Below the pieces are notes generated by a model that worked only from the letters and a program-made list of their open reading frames with translations, did no database searches and was not told the origin of the DNA. This document shows positions 15,285-23,470 of a stretch of 64,000 bases of DNA, in pieces. The DNA comes from Chitinimonas sp036961565 (GTDB lineage: Bacteria > Pseudomonadota > Gammaproteobacteria > Burkholderiales > Chitinimonadaceae). The translations under genes and the position numbers were made by a program. The DNA lies in contig NZ_JBAMDD010000006.1 of assembly GCF_036961565.1 (NCBI RefSeq), positions 1 through 64,000 on the forward strand, read 5' to 3'. Within the stretch, counting starts at the first letter, position 1. Each line of letters begins with the position of its first letter.

Positions 15285-16178
15285 CTATTCGGCCTCGCGG
15301 ACCATGCGCTCAGCCCACAGCTTCCACAGTGGCAGCTGATGCACCAGCAAGCCGACCACAATCAGGGCCGTGCCCGTCAGCAGGCCGGCCGACACCGCTT
15401 CGTCATTGGCCACATGGCCCAGCCACAGGGCGGTTACCGGGGTGATCAGGGTGATCAGCGCCACATGGGCGGTAGGCAGCCGCTGTATCAGCAAAAAGTA
15501 CAGGCTCATGGCCAGCACCGACCCCACCAGCGCCAAATAGACCACCGCCCCCCATTGCTTCAGGCCCGCCGCTGCCGGCCACTGTCCATCCAATAGCCAC
15601 CAGCCGGCCAGTGTCAGCAGCGCACTGACCGTCAAGGCGCCCGTTGCGGTCGCCAAGGGTGGCGTATCCGCGCCGTGGCGCTTGGTCAGCACCGCGCCCA
15701 GTGCCTGCAGCACATTGCCCATCAGGCCACCGGCTATGCCCCAGTGTGCCTCCGGCCCCAGGCTCACCCGGTCGCGGAAGATACACCACAGGCCAGCCAG
15801 ACCCAGCAACATGCCCAACACCTGCCCACGGCCAGGGCGCTCACCAATGATGAGGCTGGCAAACAAGGCCGTGATCAAGGGCGAGAGGCCGAACAGCACG
15901 GCCATCAGGCCAGAGGAGATATAGCGGGCGCCAAAATAGGTGCAGGCCATGCTGGACGCCATGGCCACGCCGGCAATCAGATAGGTGCGGCGCGAGGCCC
16001 CATCCAGCGGCAAAGGCTGGCGCCAGACCAGCATCAGCAACCCCGCCGCCAGCGCACCCAGGGCCATGCGGCCGGCCAGTGCGGCGGTGAAGGACATGCC
16101 CGCCACCGACCAGTTGATGGCCAGGGCCGTGGTGGACCAGACGGTGACAACACCGAGATAGGCGAGGGAAGTCGGCAT
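15285..16178 (-). CDS. EamA/DMT-family transporter
   Basis: Inner-membrane protein of 297 residues with about ten hydrophobic segments in two halves of five, the RhaT/EamA drug-metabolite-transporter plan. Family marks are the N-terminal 'VVTVWSTTALAINW' and the second-half 'LALVGSVLAMSLYFLLIQRL...ITLITPVTALWLG'. Members export amino acids, nucleotides or toxic metabolites, and the substrate cannot be told from sequence. The frame ends 21 bases after rsmE on the opposite strand, so the two converge. Confidence 0.87.
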   Translation of the reverse strand: MPTSLAYLGVVTVWSTTALAINWSVAGMSFTAALAGRMALGALAAGLLMLVWRQPLPLDGASRRTYLIAGVAMASSMACTYFGARYISSGLMAVLFGLSPLITALFASLIIGERPGRGQVLGMLLGLAGLWCIFRDRVSLGPEAHWGIAGGLMGNVLQALGAVLTKRHGADTPPLATATGALTVSALLTLAGWWLLDGQWPAAAGLKQWGAVVYLALVGSVLAMSLYFLLIQRLPTAHVALITLITPVTALWLGHVANDEAVSAGLLTGTALIVVGLLVHQLPLWKLWAERMVREAE

Positions 16179-16268
16179 GGCTAGCCCAAGGCTCCGTTAG
16201 GGACGGCGGCGCTTGCCGCAACAGCCTGCAAGCACCCGAAGGCTGGGCTTATACCACAGCACGCAGGA

Positions 16269-16802
16269 CTAGCAGCACCCCAGCGCCATGACAGGCAGCG
16301 GCTTTTCCAGCACGACAGTGTCAGCCAGAAAACCATGCTCCCGCTTGCGCTCGCCGGTTTCGACAAAGCCCAACTTGCGCCAGAAGGCAAATGCAGGAGT
16401 ATTGCTGGCGATGATGCTGATGCGCAGGGTACTGATGCGTGGCCAGCGCAGTACCAGTTGCTCCAGCTCGGCAAACACCCTACGCCCCAGCCCGCGCCCC
16501 TGCCAGCGCTCGGACAGCAACAGCAGCTTGATCATGGCCTGATCCGGATAAGGCCAGCCCCGTAGGATGGTGGCCATACCGACCAGTTCTTCACCTAACC
16601 ACACCCCCAAGGTGTGTTGCTCGCCCAGGCTCTTGCCGGGCGGCAGGTCACTGCCATCAAACCAGGCCGCCACCGCTTCGCGGCCAGGAGAGCGCTTGCC
16701 CTCGGTCAGCTGCCAATAGCCGGGCGCCATGCAGGCAAGCTGATAGACGGCCTCCAGTTGCGCCGGCGAGGGTACGACTATGCGTTCCAATCGAAAATCC
16801 AA
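16269..16802 (-). CDS. GNAT family N-acetyltransferase
   Basis: Acetyl-CoA-dependent acyltransferase of the GNAT superfamily, substrate unknown. The protein of about 177 residues has the acetyl-CoA loop 'LSERWQGRGLGRRVFAELE' (Q/R-x-x-G-x-G/A) and the later 'SNTPAFAFWRKLGFVETG' motif. The frame opens at an ATG 12 codons further upstream (16838), but that ATG lies in the loop of an 11-base hairpin and has no ribosome binding site. GGAGG (16809-16813) sits just before a TTG at 16800-16802, so TTG is preferred. The start remains the uncertain part; the family call is firm. Confidence 0.82.
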   Translation of the reverse strand: MDFRLERIVVPSPAQLEAVYQLACMAPGYWQLTEGKRSPGREAVAAWFDGSDLPPGKSLGEQHTLGVWLGEELVGMATILRGWPYPDQAMIKLLLLSERWQGRGLGRRVFAELEQLVLRWPRISTLRISIIASNTPAFAFWRKLGFVETGERKREHGFLADTVVLEKPLPVMALGCC

Positions 16803-16823
16803 GCGTCCCTCCCCCGAAAAGGC

Positions 16824-16851
16824 AAACGACCAGTACATGGACTGGTCGTTT
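16824..16851. promoter_or_regulatory. Perfect 11-base inverted repeat upstream of the GNAT gene
   Basis: AAACGACCAGT (16824-16834) and ACTGGTCGTTT (16841-16851) flank a 6-base centre, giving a 28-base palindrome. It lies about 20-50 bases before the preferred TTG start, so it could be an operator for an unidentified regulator or a leader hairpin. There is no T run, so it is unlikely to be a terminator. Confidence 0.55.
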
Positions 16852-16933
16852 ATTAGAATTCGGTAATCTTACCCAATCCAGCATGCCGCGTCGAATATAT
16901 CGAAACGCTTATTTTCTTGACGGTAGCCCTCGC

Positions 16934-18094
16934 CTACAGCGTGCCGTAGGAATGCAGACCCGACAGGAACATATTCACCCCCAGGAAGGCAAAGGTCGTC
17001 ACCAGCAGGCCAACCACCGACCACCAGGCCAATATATCGCCCCGCCAGCCCTTGACCAGGCGCACATGCAGCCAGGCAGCGTAGTTAAGCCACACGATCA
17101 GTGCCCAGGTCTCCTTCGGGTCCCAGCTCCAATAACCGCCCCAGGCATCCGCCGCCCACATGGCCCCCAGGATGGTGGCGATGGTGAAGAACAGAAAGCC
17201 TACTGCGATGGCCTTGTACATCACTTCGCCCAGGGTCTCGTAGCTGGGCAGATGCGACGTCAGTATGCCGCGCGAGGCCAGCAATTGCGCCACCCCCAGC
17301 ATGGCAGCCATGGCAAAGGCGCCATAGCCGACAAAGTTGGCCGGCACATGGATCTTCATCCACCACGACTGCAGCGCCGGGATCAGCGGCTGTATCTCGT
17401 GCGCCTGGCGGTCAAAGGTGTACCAGAGGATGAAGCCCACCGCGGCCGAGATGATTAGCAGCACAAATGCCCCCATGCGCCGCGTGGCAAAGCGCTGCTC
17501 GTAATAGAGGTACATCATGGCGGTGATGAAACAGAACATGATGAAGACTTCGTACAGGTTGGACACCGGTACGTGGCCTACGTCCGGGCCGATCAGATAA
17601 CCTTCGTACCAGCGCACGAAGAACCACACCACGGCGGCACCAGCCGCTGCCCAGGTCAGGCCCGAGGCGATGGCATCGGCCGTATTCGAGCGGCGCAGCA
17701 AACCCACCCAGTAGATCGCGGTAGCCAGGAAGAACAGCACGCACATCCACATGGCGGCCGACTGACTGGCCAGCACATACTTGAGCCAGAACGCCGTCTG
17801 ACCCTGGCTGAGGTCGTCGCCATACAGGGCTATCCCTCCCAGCGCCAGCAGGCCCGCCAGCGGAAAGAACAGCCGCACCGGCTTCCAGAACCAGCCCAGC
17901 GCCACCAGCGACAGCGCGCTGCCCGCCAGGATGGCGTGCTCATAGACATCCATTGCCGCGTGATAACGTTGGAACACCACCCCGGCCACCGCCAGGATGA
18001 ACAAGGCATACAGATGGTCGCTCAGCTTGAGTCCGCGCCAGAAAGGCGCATTGCCCGCCTGCGGCAGGGTGGTCGCGTAGCCTGGATTAGTCAT
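16934..18094 (-). CDS. ccsA: Cytochrome c biogenesis protein CcsA/ResC (system II)
   Basis: Inner-membrane component of system II cytochrome c maturation, which carries heme across the membrane and attaches it to CXXCH apoproteins together with ResB/Ccs1. The 386-residue protein has about eight membrane segments. The WWD domain reads 'GGYWSWDPKETWALI' (about residue 321), and flanking histidines suit heme binding. The ATG overlaps the resB stop region by 8 bases, so the two are translated together. In some annotations this subunit is called ccsB. Confidence 0.92.
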   Translation of the reverse strand: MTNPGYATTLPQAGNAPFWRGLKLSDHLYALFILAVAGVVFQRYHAAMDVYEHAILAGSALSLVALGWFWKPVRLFFPLAGLLALGGIALYGDDLSQGQTAFWLKYVLASQSAAMWMCVLFFLATAIYWVGLLRRSNTADAIASGLTWAAAGAAVVWFFVRWYEGYLIGPDVGHVPVSNLYEVFIMFCFITAMMYLYYEQRFATRRMGAFVLLIISAAVGFILWYTFDRQAHEIQPLIPALQSWWMKIHVPANFVGYGAFAMAAMLGVAQLLASRGILTSHLPSYETLGEVMYKAIAVGFLFFTIATILGAMWAADAWGGYWSWDPKETWALIVWLNYAAWLHVRLVKGWRGDILAWWSVVGLLVTTFAFLGVNMFLSGLHSYGTL

Positions 18095-20120
18095 GGTGTT
18101 CTTCCTTGTGCGTGCCGGCCAGGCTGCTCAGGGCAGCGCTGTGCGCAGCAAATTCCTGCTCGGTCTGGGCGTCACGGCGGTTGCTGCTGAAAGCCAGCAG
18201 CAGGCGGCCTTCCTGTGCCCACACCCAGATTCGGTTCTCGCGTATGTAAAACATGCAGAATATGCCCAGAACCAGCAGCAGACTACCCAGGTAGACCAAT
18301 GGCTGGCCTGGGCTGCGGGTAACCTGAAAGCCGCTGGACTTGCGCTCCTCAAAGCCTACTGGCTGCAGATAGAAGCCGTGGCCGTAATCAAAGCTGGCCG
18401 ATACCGCCACCAGGCTATCCATCAGGAAGCGATAATAACTGTCGCTGAACTCCACCGGAGCCAGGCCCGCACGCTGGCGCGACAAATCCGCCGCATCCAG
18501 CACCGCGCCTTGCAGCAGCTTGATATAGGTCTGGCCTACCGCCTCCTGCTTGTCCTTGGGCACCCGCTCATCCAGAAAACTTTGCAAGGCGGTAAAGCCG
18601 CCATCGGCAAAGCGCTGCAGCACCCACACCAGGCTTTGCTCGAACTCCTTGCGATAGGCAGGGCTGATGGCACCATCGCGTTCGGCCTTGGCCGCCGTCC
18701 GGCGGGCGATTTCTGGCCAGGCCGCCTGGTCGTGCAGCACGGCGCTGATCTGCATGAAGCCTTGCGGGCTGAACTCAGCATCCAGCGGTATCCGCACAAA
18801 CGCAAACGGGGCCGCCACCGTACGCCGCATGCCACTCATCAGGTAGAAACGCCCACCGTCCTCAAATGGCGACAGGTAGTTCAGGTATTCCACCGCCTGG
18901 CCCTGGGCATCGCGCACCTTGAACTGTATCGATGGCCCGACATTCTTGACCTTCTTGTCAGCCTTGACCTGACGGGCATCCTGCATGCGGCGGCCAAAGT
19001 CCGATATCTCCGGCTCGGCCTCCAGGTTCTCGATATTGAAGGGCCGCAGCTCACCGAACTCCAAGGTCAGCGGCTGGCTGCCCCAGCGGAAAGTCTGGCT
19101 GGCCAAGGACACAGCTGCCAACTCCTGTGGCTTGGGCGCGGCGCCCAACCAGTCCCACACGGCCAGCTTCAGCGGCGAGCCGCCATCGCCAAAACTGGAT
19201 TGGTAGATGGCCACGCCATCGACGATCAAGGGGTGATTGACCTTGACCGTCCCCTTGGTAACCGTGCCGCTGGCCTTGCTGGTCACCTCGATATCACTGG
19301 CAAACAACTTGGGTTGGCCGGTGCTGTAGTGCTCGACATGAAACTTGTTGAGCTTGATCGAGAAGGGCAGCTCCTGCACGTAATAGCCGGGTCCAGCATT
19401 CAGCCAGGCCACATCCCGCGTCTCTCCCTCGGGCATATCTATCACCCCACGGAACGACAGATTGCTGGGGGTCAGCTTGCTTTTCTCGCCTATTTCGCTC
19501 ACTGGCACCGTATTGCGGGTTTCTACCTCCTTGATGCCCAGCAGACTCTGCACCTTGAGGGGCAGGTTGCCATCCAGCAGGCCGCCTATGCAGATCACCA
19601 CGATGGCCGCATGGGCGAACAGATAGCCCAGGCGCTGCAGGCTGCCTTTCTTGGCAGCCAGCATGACACCCTCGTCACGCACCACCCGCTTGTGCCGGTA
19701 ACCCTGGGCCGTCAGCCACTGCTCGGCCTGGGTCAGTGCGCCTTCCACGGGCAGCTGCAACGCTATCTCCTGCTGATGCGCCATGGCGCGCAAGGATTTC
19801 AGCGCAGCCTGTTCCCGATAGGAGCGGATATCGCGCAGGATACCCGGCAGGTGGCGATAGATGCACAGCGAGGTCGAGCCCACCAGAAAGCCCAGCATGA
19901 TGATGAACCAGCCGGCATGGTAGACATCGTAAAGACCCAGCCACTCGAATGGACGGAACCAGAAATCACCGAACTCGACGGCGTAGCTGGTATAGGGCTG
20001 GTTCTGCTGCAGCACGGTGCCGATGATGGAGGCAATGGCAAGCAGGGTAAGCAGGCTGATGGCAAAGCGCATGGAGCTGAGCAGCTCGTACAGCGCACGG
20101 CCGAAAGAAAGACGACGCAC
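18087..20120 (-). CDS. resB: Cytochrome c biogenesis protein ResB/Ccs1 (system II)
   Basis: Partner of CcsA in system II heme handling. The 677-residue protein has three N-terminal membrane segments ('MRFAISLLTLLAIASIIGTVLQQNQ', 'HAGWFIIMLGFLVGSTSLCIY' and one near residue 170). A long periplasmic domain follows, then a C-terminal membrane helix ('PLVYLGSLLLVLGIFCMFYI') and a cytoplasmic tail, the typical Ccs1 layout. The start codon is GTG; it places the first hydrophobic helix at about residue 17 as in homologues. It is first in resB-ccsA and lies upstream of, and on the same strand as, ccsA. The adjacent cytochrome c4 gene provides a natural substrate. Confidence 0.92.
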   Translation of the reverse strand: MRRLSFGRALYELLSSMRFAISLLTLLAIASIIGTVLQQNQPYTSYAVEFGDFWFRPFEWLGLYDVYHAGWFIIMLGFLVGSTSLCIYRHLPGILRDIRSYREQAALKSLRAMAHQQEIALQLPVEGALTQAEQWLTAQGYRHKRVVRDEGVMLAAKKGSLQRLGYLFAHAAIVVICIGGLLDGNLPLKVQSLLGIKEVETRNTVPVSEIGEKSKLTPSNLSFRGVIDMPEGETRDVAWLNAGPGYYVQELPFSIKLNKFHVEHYSTGQPKLFASDIEVTSKASGTVTKGTVKVNHPLIVDGVAIYQSSFGDGGSPLKLAVWDWLGAAPKPQELAAVSLASQTFRWGSQPLTLEFGELRPFNIENLEAEPEISDFGRRMQDARQVKADKKVKNVGPSIQFKVRDAQGQAVEYLNYLSPFEDGGRFYLMSGMRRTVAAPFAFVRIPLDAEFSPQGFMQISAVLHDQAAWPEIARRTAAKAERDGAISPAYRKEFEQSLVWVLQRFADGGFTALQSFLDERVPKDKQEAVGQTYIKLLQGAVLDAADLSRQRAGLAPVEFSDSYYRFLMDSLVAVSASFDYGHGFYLQPVGFEERKSSGFQVTRSPGQPLVYLGSLLLVLGIFCMFYIRENRIWVWAQEGRLLLAFSSNRRDAQTEQEFAAHSAALSSLAGTHKEEHHD

Positions 20121-20242
20121 GGCGATTCTCGACTAGTAGGGGACAACCCCGTTGCCCCACCGGTTGACACCAGCGGAGAGAGGCCCAGCCACGAGGGGGC
20201 ACAATCTTGCGCCCGCTCGACCAGCACCGTTTAAACACACCA

Positions 20243-20265
20243 AAGGGGTGGCCAGGCCACCCCTT
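20243..20265. terminator. GC hairpin between cytochrome c4 and resB
   Basis: A perfect 11-base inverted repeat (20243-20253 and 20255-20265) with a one-base centre lies between two leftward genes. No T run follows, so termination would be factor-assisted or partial. Confidence 0.45.
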
Positions 20266-20344
20266 GGGCTATGCAGGCGGAAAAAGTTCCCGCCGCCATG
20301 ATGAAGCCGCCACCCGAACCCGCCGTGGCAGCCCTGGGCCAGCT

Positions 20345-20968
20345 TTAACGCAGGCCGGCGATATACTCGGCCACAGCCTTCATCTCGGCATCCGACAACT
20401 TGGCAGCGATAGGCTGCATGATGCCGTTCTTGCGATCGGTATTGGCCTTGTAGCTGTTCAGCGAACTCACCACATAGGCAGCATGCTGGCCACCCAGGCG
20501 TGGATACTGCACGGGTATGCCAGCACCGTTGGGGCCGTGGCAGGCCATGCAGGCCGGCACACCTGTTGCGGCGATACCACCGGTGTAGATCTTCTTGCCT
20601 GCCGCCATCAAGGCCTTGTCGGTACCAGCACGCTCCTTGGGCTTCTGCTCACCGTAGTAGGCTGCCAGGTTGCGCATGTCGTCATCGGTCAGGGTTGCCA
20701 CCTGCCCCAGCATGATGGGGTTCTTGCGCTCGCCCTTCTTGAAGGCGCTCAGCTGGGCATACAGGAACTCGGGATGCTGACCCGCCAAGCTAGGGTTGGC
20801 ACTGGCAGCGCTATTGCCATCCAAACCGTGGCAAGCAGCACACACTTTTTCGACGATAGCCTTGCCCTTGGCCGGGTCGGCCTTGGGCGCAACCGCCGCA
20901 GGGGCACCAGCGGCAACCGCATAAGAGGCCATACAACCGAACAGAACAGCCAGCACGCTACGCTTCAT
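20345..20968 (-). CDS. Diheme cytochrome c4
   Basis: Periplasmic electron carrier that passes electrons from the bc1 complex to terminal oxidases. The 207-residue precursor begins with a signal peptide (about residues 1-20, ending 'ASYAVAAG'). It carries two heme sites, CAACH (about 43-47) and CMACH (about 140-144), each in a class-I domain with a distal methionine ('NPIMLGQ', 'NGIMQPI'). The internal duplication defines cytochrome c4. AAGGAG is 8 bases before the ATG. Its location beside resB-ccsA is common in betaproteobacteria. Confidence 0.93.
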   Translation of the reverse strand: MKRSVLAVLFGCMASYAVAAGAPAAVAPKADPAKGKAIVEKVCAACHGLDGNSAASANPSLAGQHPEFLYAQLSAFKKGERKNPIMLGQVATLTDDDMRNLAAYYGEQKPKERAGTDKALMAAGKKIYTGGIAATGVPACMACHGPNGAGIPVQYPRLGGQHAAYVVSSLNSYKANTDRKNGIMQPIAAKLSDAEMKAVAEYIAGLR

Positions 20969-21158
20969 AGCAACAACTCCTTGATGACGAGGTGAGCGGC
21001 GAGTCGCTCGTTTTTACTTGTTCTAACCGGGGCGTAGGGTGCGAATAAAACTGGATGGGGAAGCATCCATACGCCAAGGCATTGATTCAAACCTGATATT
21101 CTATCCGAACCTTGAGGCGCCGCCAAAGTTGGCCGCCCTAAACAAAAAAGTTTAACTC

Positions 21159-21779
21159 ATGTCGCTGTTTCGCCAACTCCGTTTCCACACCACCGTCAAC
21201 GATCTGCACATGCTGCCAGGCGGCGGCATCGAGGTCGCTTTTGCGGGCCGCTCCAACGCCGGCAAGTCCAGCGCCATCAATACCCTGGCCGATCACAACC
21301 GGCTAGCGTTTGTGTCGAAAACGCCAGGGCGCACCCAGCACATCAACTATTTCGACTTCGGCCAGGGCCGCTTTCTGGTCGACTTGCCAGGTTACGGCTA
21401 CGCCCAGGTGCCCGAACCCATACGCGCCCACTGGGAACACCTGCTGGGCCAGTACCTGGCCACCCGCCCCAACCTGATTGGCCTGGTATTGCTGATGGAT
21501 GCGCGCCATCCACTCAAGCCGCTGGACGAACGGATGCTGGACTGGTTCATCCCCACCGGCCGCCCCGTGCACGCACTGCTTACCAAGGCCGACAAGCTGA
21601 CCAAGCAGGAACAGGCCAAGACCCTGAGCGCCGTGCGCGACAAGTTGGCGGCCTGGCCGCAGTGCACCGTGCAGCTGTTCTCCAGCCTCAAGAAAACCGG
21701 CATCGAGGAGGCTGAAAACGTGGTGGGTGGCTGGTTTGCCGCCGCCCAGGCAGAGGCAGAAGACCACTCGGGAACTTAA
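21159..21779 (+). CDS. engB: EngB/YihA ribosome biogenesis GTPase
   Basis: GTPase needed for late 50S assembly and normal cell division. The 206-residue protein has G1 'GRSNAGKSS' (about 30-38), G2 'KTPGRTQHINYF', G3 'DLPGYGYA' and G4 'TKADKL', all in the order of the TrmE-Era-EngA-YihA family. The ATG has no clear Shine-Dalgarno sequence but fits the family N-terminus 'LFRQLRFHTTV'. It is divergent from cytochrome c4, a pairing seen in many betaproteobacteria, and is followed by two terminators. Confidence 0.95.
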   Translation: MSLFRQLRFHTTVNDLHMLPGGGIEVAFAGRSNAGKSSAINTLADHNRLAFVSKTPGRTQHINYFDFGQGRFLVDLPGYGYAQVPEPIRAHWEHLLGQYLATRPNLIGLVLLMDARHPLKPLDERMLDWFIPTGRPVHALLTKADKLTKQEQAKTLSAVRDKLAAWPQCTVQLFSSLKKTGIEEAENVVGGWFAAAQAEAEDHSGT

Positions 21780-21846
21780 TCGGGCAGACGCCGCTCTCAC
21801 CGCACAGGTGTTATGCGCGCCTCCCGCTTTCCCTCCCTGAGCGGGT

Positions 21847-21908
21847 GCCCGACCAACGAGCGTCGGGCTTTTCAACCCCGGCCTTCTCCCCTTTGGCCGG
21901 GGTTTTTT
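21847..21908 (+). terminator. Tandem intrinsic terminators after engB
   Basis: The first hairpin GCCCGAC/GTCGGGC (21847-21853, 21862-21868) is followed by TTTT. The second has a 10-base stem (21874-21883, 21895-21904) that runs into six T residues. Together they isolate engB from the pilG operon. Confidence 0.85.
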
Positions 21909-22052
21909 ATTACCCGTTTTGACTTTTTTTTAAGCAAAAGCGCATTGGAACTTGCTCTCGTCATAGAGGTTTGACGCTTCTTGTGCTATGTTTGACTTCG
22001 CCGTAATGGTGCATAAGCTCATTACAAAGCGGGTACAACAGGAGACAGGCCG

Positions 22053-22436
22053 ATGCAGAATCTCGCCGGCATCAAGGTCATGGTGATCGACGACAGCAAT
22101 ACCATACGCCGTAGTGCAGAGATATTTCTCGGCCAGGCGGGTTGCGAGGTCATCCTGGCGGAAGACGGCTTCGACGCGCTGGCCAAGATCAGCGACCATC
22201 ATCCCGACGTAATTTTCGTCGACGTGATGATGCCGCGGCTGGACGGTTATCAAACCTGCTCGTTGATCAAGAAGAACCCGAAGTTCAAGGCGACGCCGGT
22301 GATCATGCTGTCCTCCAAGGACGGTCTGTTTGACCGCGCCCGGGGCCGTATGGTCGGTTCGGACGAATACCTGACCAAGCCGTTTACGAAAGACAGCCTG
22401 CTGCAAGCAGTAGGCATACATGCCAACCACGCCTGA
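22053..22436 (+). CDS. pilG: PilG, twitching-motility response regulator
   Basis: Single-domain CheY-like regulator of the Pil-Chp pathway, which promotes type IV pilus extension. The 127-residue protein has the acidic pair 'IDDS' at 12-15, phospho-acceptor D57 in 'VIFVDVMMP', the conserved Ser in 'MLSS' and Lys in 'LTKPF'. No output domain follows. AGGAG precedes the ATG by about 10 bases. It opens the operon pilG-pilH-pilI-pilJ-chpA in the same order as Pseudomonas. Confidence 0.93.
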   Translation: MQNLAGIKVMVIDDSNTIRRSAEIFLGQAGCEVILAEDGFDALAKISDHHPDVIFVDVMMPRLDGYQTCSLIKKNPKFKATPVIMLSSKDGLFDRARGRMVGSDEYLTKPFTKDSLLQAVGIHANHA

Positions 22437-22461
22437 GAAAGGCGTCAAGGATAGAAATCAA

Positions 22462-22827
22462 ATGACCATCAAGAAAATTCTGATTGTCGACGACTCCCCT
22501 ACCGAGCGTCACTTCCTCGGTGAATTGCTCACCAAGAACGGCTTCCAGGTCATGACCCTGGAAAGCGGTGAGGAAGCCGTAGCGCGGGTCAAGGACATCA
22601 TGCCCGACCTGATCCTGATGGACGTGGTGATGCCAGGCCTCAACGGCTTCCAGGCGACCCGCACTATCACCAAGGATGATGCCACGGCCCACATCCCGGT
22701 CATCATGTGCACCTCCAAGGGCCAGGAAACCGACATCGTCTGGGGCAAGCGCCAGGGCGCCAAGGGCTATGTGGTCAAACCGGTCAACCCGGATGAACTG
22801 CTCAAGCAGATCGCCGCACTAGGCTAA
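22462..22827 (+). CDS. pilH: PilH, twitching-motility response regulator
   Basis: Second CheY-like regulator of the cluster, linked in Pseudomonas to pilus retraction and acting as phosphate sink. The 121-residue protein has 'VDDSPTE' at 9-15, D54 in 'LILMDVVMP' and Lys in 'VVKPV'. The open frame starts 14 codons earlier inside the pilG end. The ATG at 22462 is chosen because AAGGA precedes it by about 10 bases and the product then matches PilH length. It is 25 bases downstream of pilG. Confidence 0.92.
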   Translation: MTIKKILIVDDSPTERHFLGELLTKNGFQVMTLESGEEAVARVKDIMPDLILMDVVMPGLNGFQATRTITKDDATAHIPVIMCTSKGQETDIVWGKRQGAKGYVVKPVNPDELLKQIAALG

Positions 22828-22839
22828 GCTCAGAAAACC

Positions 22840-23355
22840 ATGGCCAAGCGCGTCAGTCTTCGTGAATTCCAGGAAAGCGTGGTAGCGCGGCTCAAGTCGC
22901 TGCCTGCCACGCATGCTGCCTCCACCAAGCTCGGCATCCAGGTGGGCGATACCTCGTGGCTGGTCGATCTGACCGACGTCAGCGAAGTGCTGCCCGTACC
23001 CGGCATGGTGGATGTGCCCCTTACGCGCCGCTGGTTCAAGGGCGTGGCCAATATTCGCGGCAATCTGTTCAGTGTGGTCGATCTGCCCGGCTTTCTGGGC
23101 GACGAACCTGTCAACCTGGGCATGAGCAGCCGCCTGCTCATCATCCACCCACGCCATATCGTCAATTCGGCGTTGCTGGTTAACCGCATGCTGGGTCTGC
23201 GCAATATCCAGGGGATGGAAGAAGTCGCCCCGGCCGACCCCGCCGTACCCTGGTGCGGCCCCACGCGACGGGACAGCGAAGGGCGGGAGTGGCGTGAGAT
23301 GCGCATCAACGAACTGGTGCAGCAGGCACCGTTCCTGCAAGTTGGCACTATCTGA
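22840..23355 (+). CDS. pilI: PilI, CheW-like coupling protein
   Basis: CheW-fold scaffold that links the receptor PilJ to the kinase ChpA. The 171-residue protein carries the CheW features 'LVDLTDVSEVLPVPGMVDVPLT' (about 45-66) and 'WFKGVANIRGNLFSVVDLPGFLG' (about 67-89). It is truncated in no obvious way, and a short charged tail follows. It begins 12 bases after pilH. Confidence 0.9.
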   Translation: MAKRVSLREFQESVVARLKSLPATHAASTKLGIQVGDTSWLVDLTDVSEVLPVPGMVDVPLTRRWFKGVANIRGNLFSVVDLPGFLGDEPVNLGMSSRLLIIHPRHIVNSALLVNRMLGLRNIQGMEEVAPADPAVPWCGPTRRDSEGREWREMRINELVQQAPFLQVGTI

Positions 23356-23470
23356 CAGGTACCGGTACCGGCAAACGCCAGTACCGGTACTACCGCAATG
23401 AAGAACTGAGTATTTGCAACAATCTGGCCGGCTCGGCCCGCAGAGATAAGCAACAGGGAGATAAGCGAAT

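Noticed and set aside
16836..16838. ATG at 16838 as start of the GNAT gene
   Set aside because: No Shine-Dalgarno sequence and it sits in the loop of a perfect hairpin; the TTG at 16802 has GGAGG just upstream. Kept as an alternative only.
18093..20234. 713-residue open frame opposite resB
   Set aside because: Exact shadow of resB on the other strand; composition (Gln/His/Leu-rich) is that of antisense GC-rich DNA, and resB has clear domain structure.
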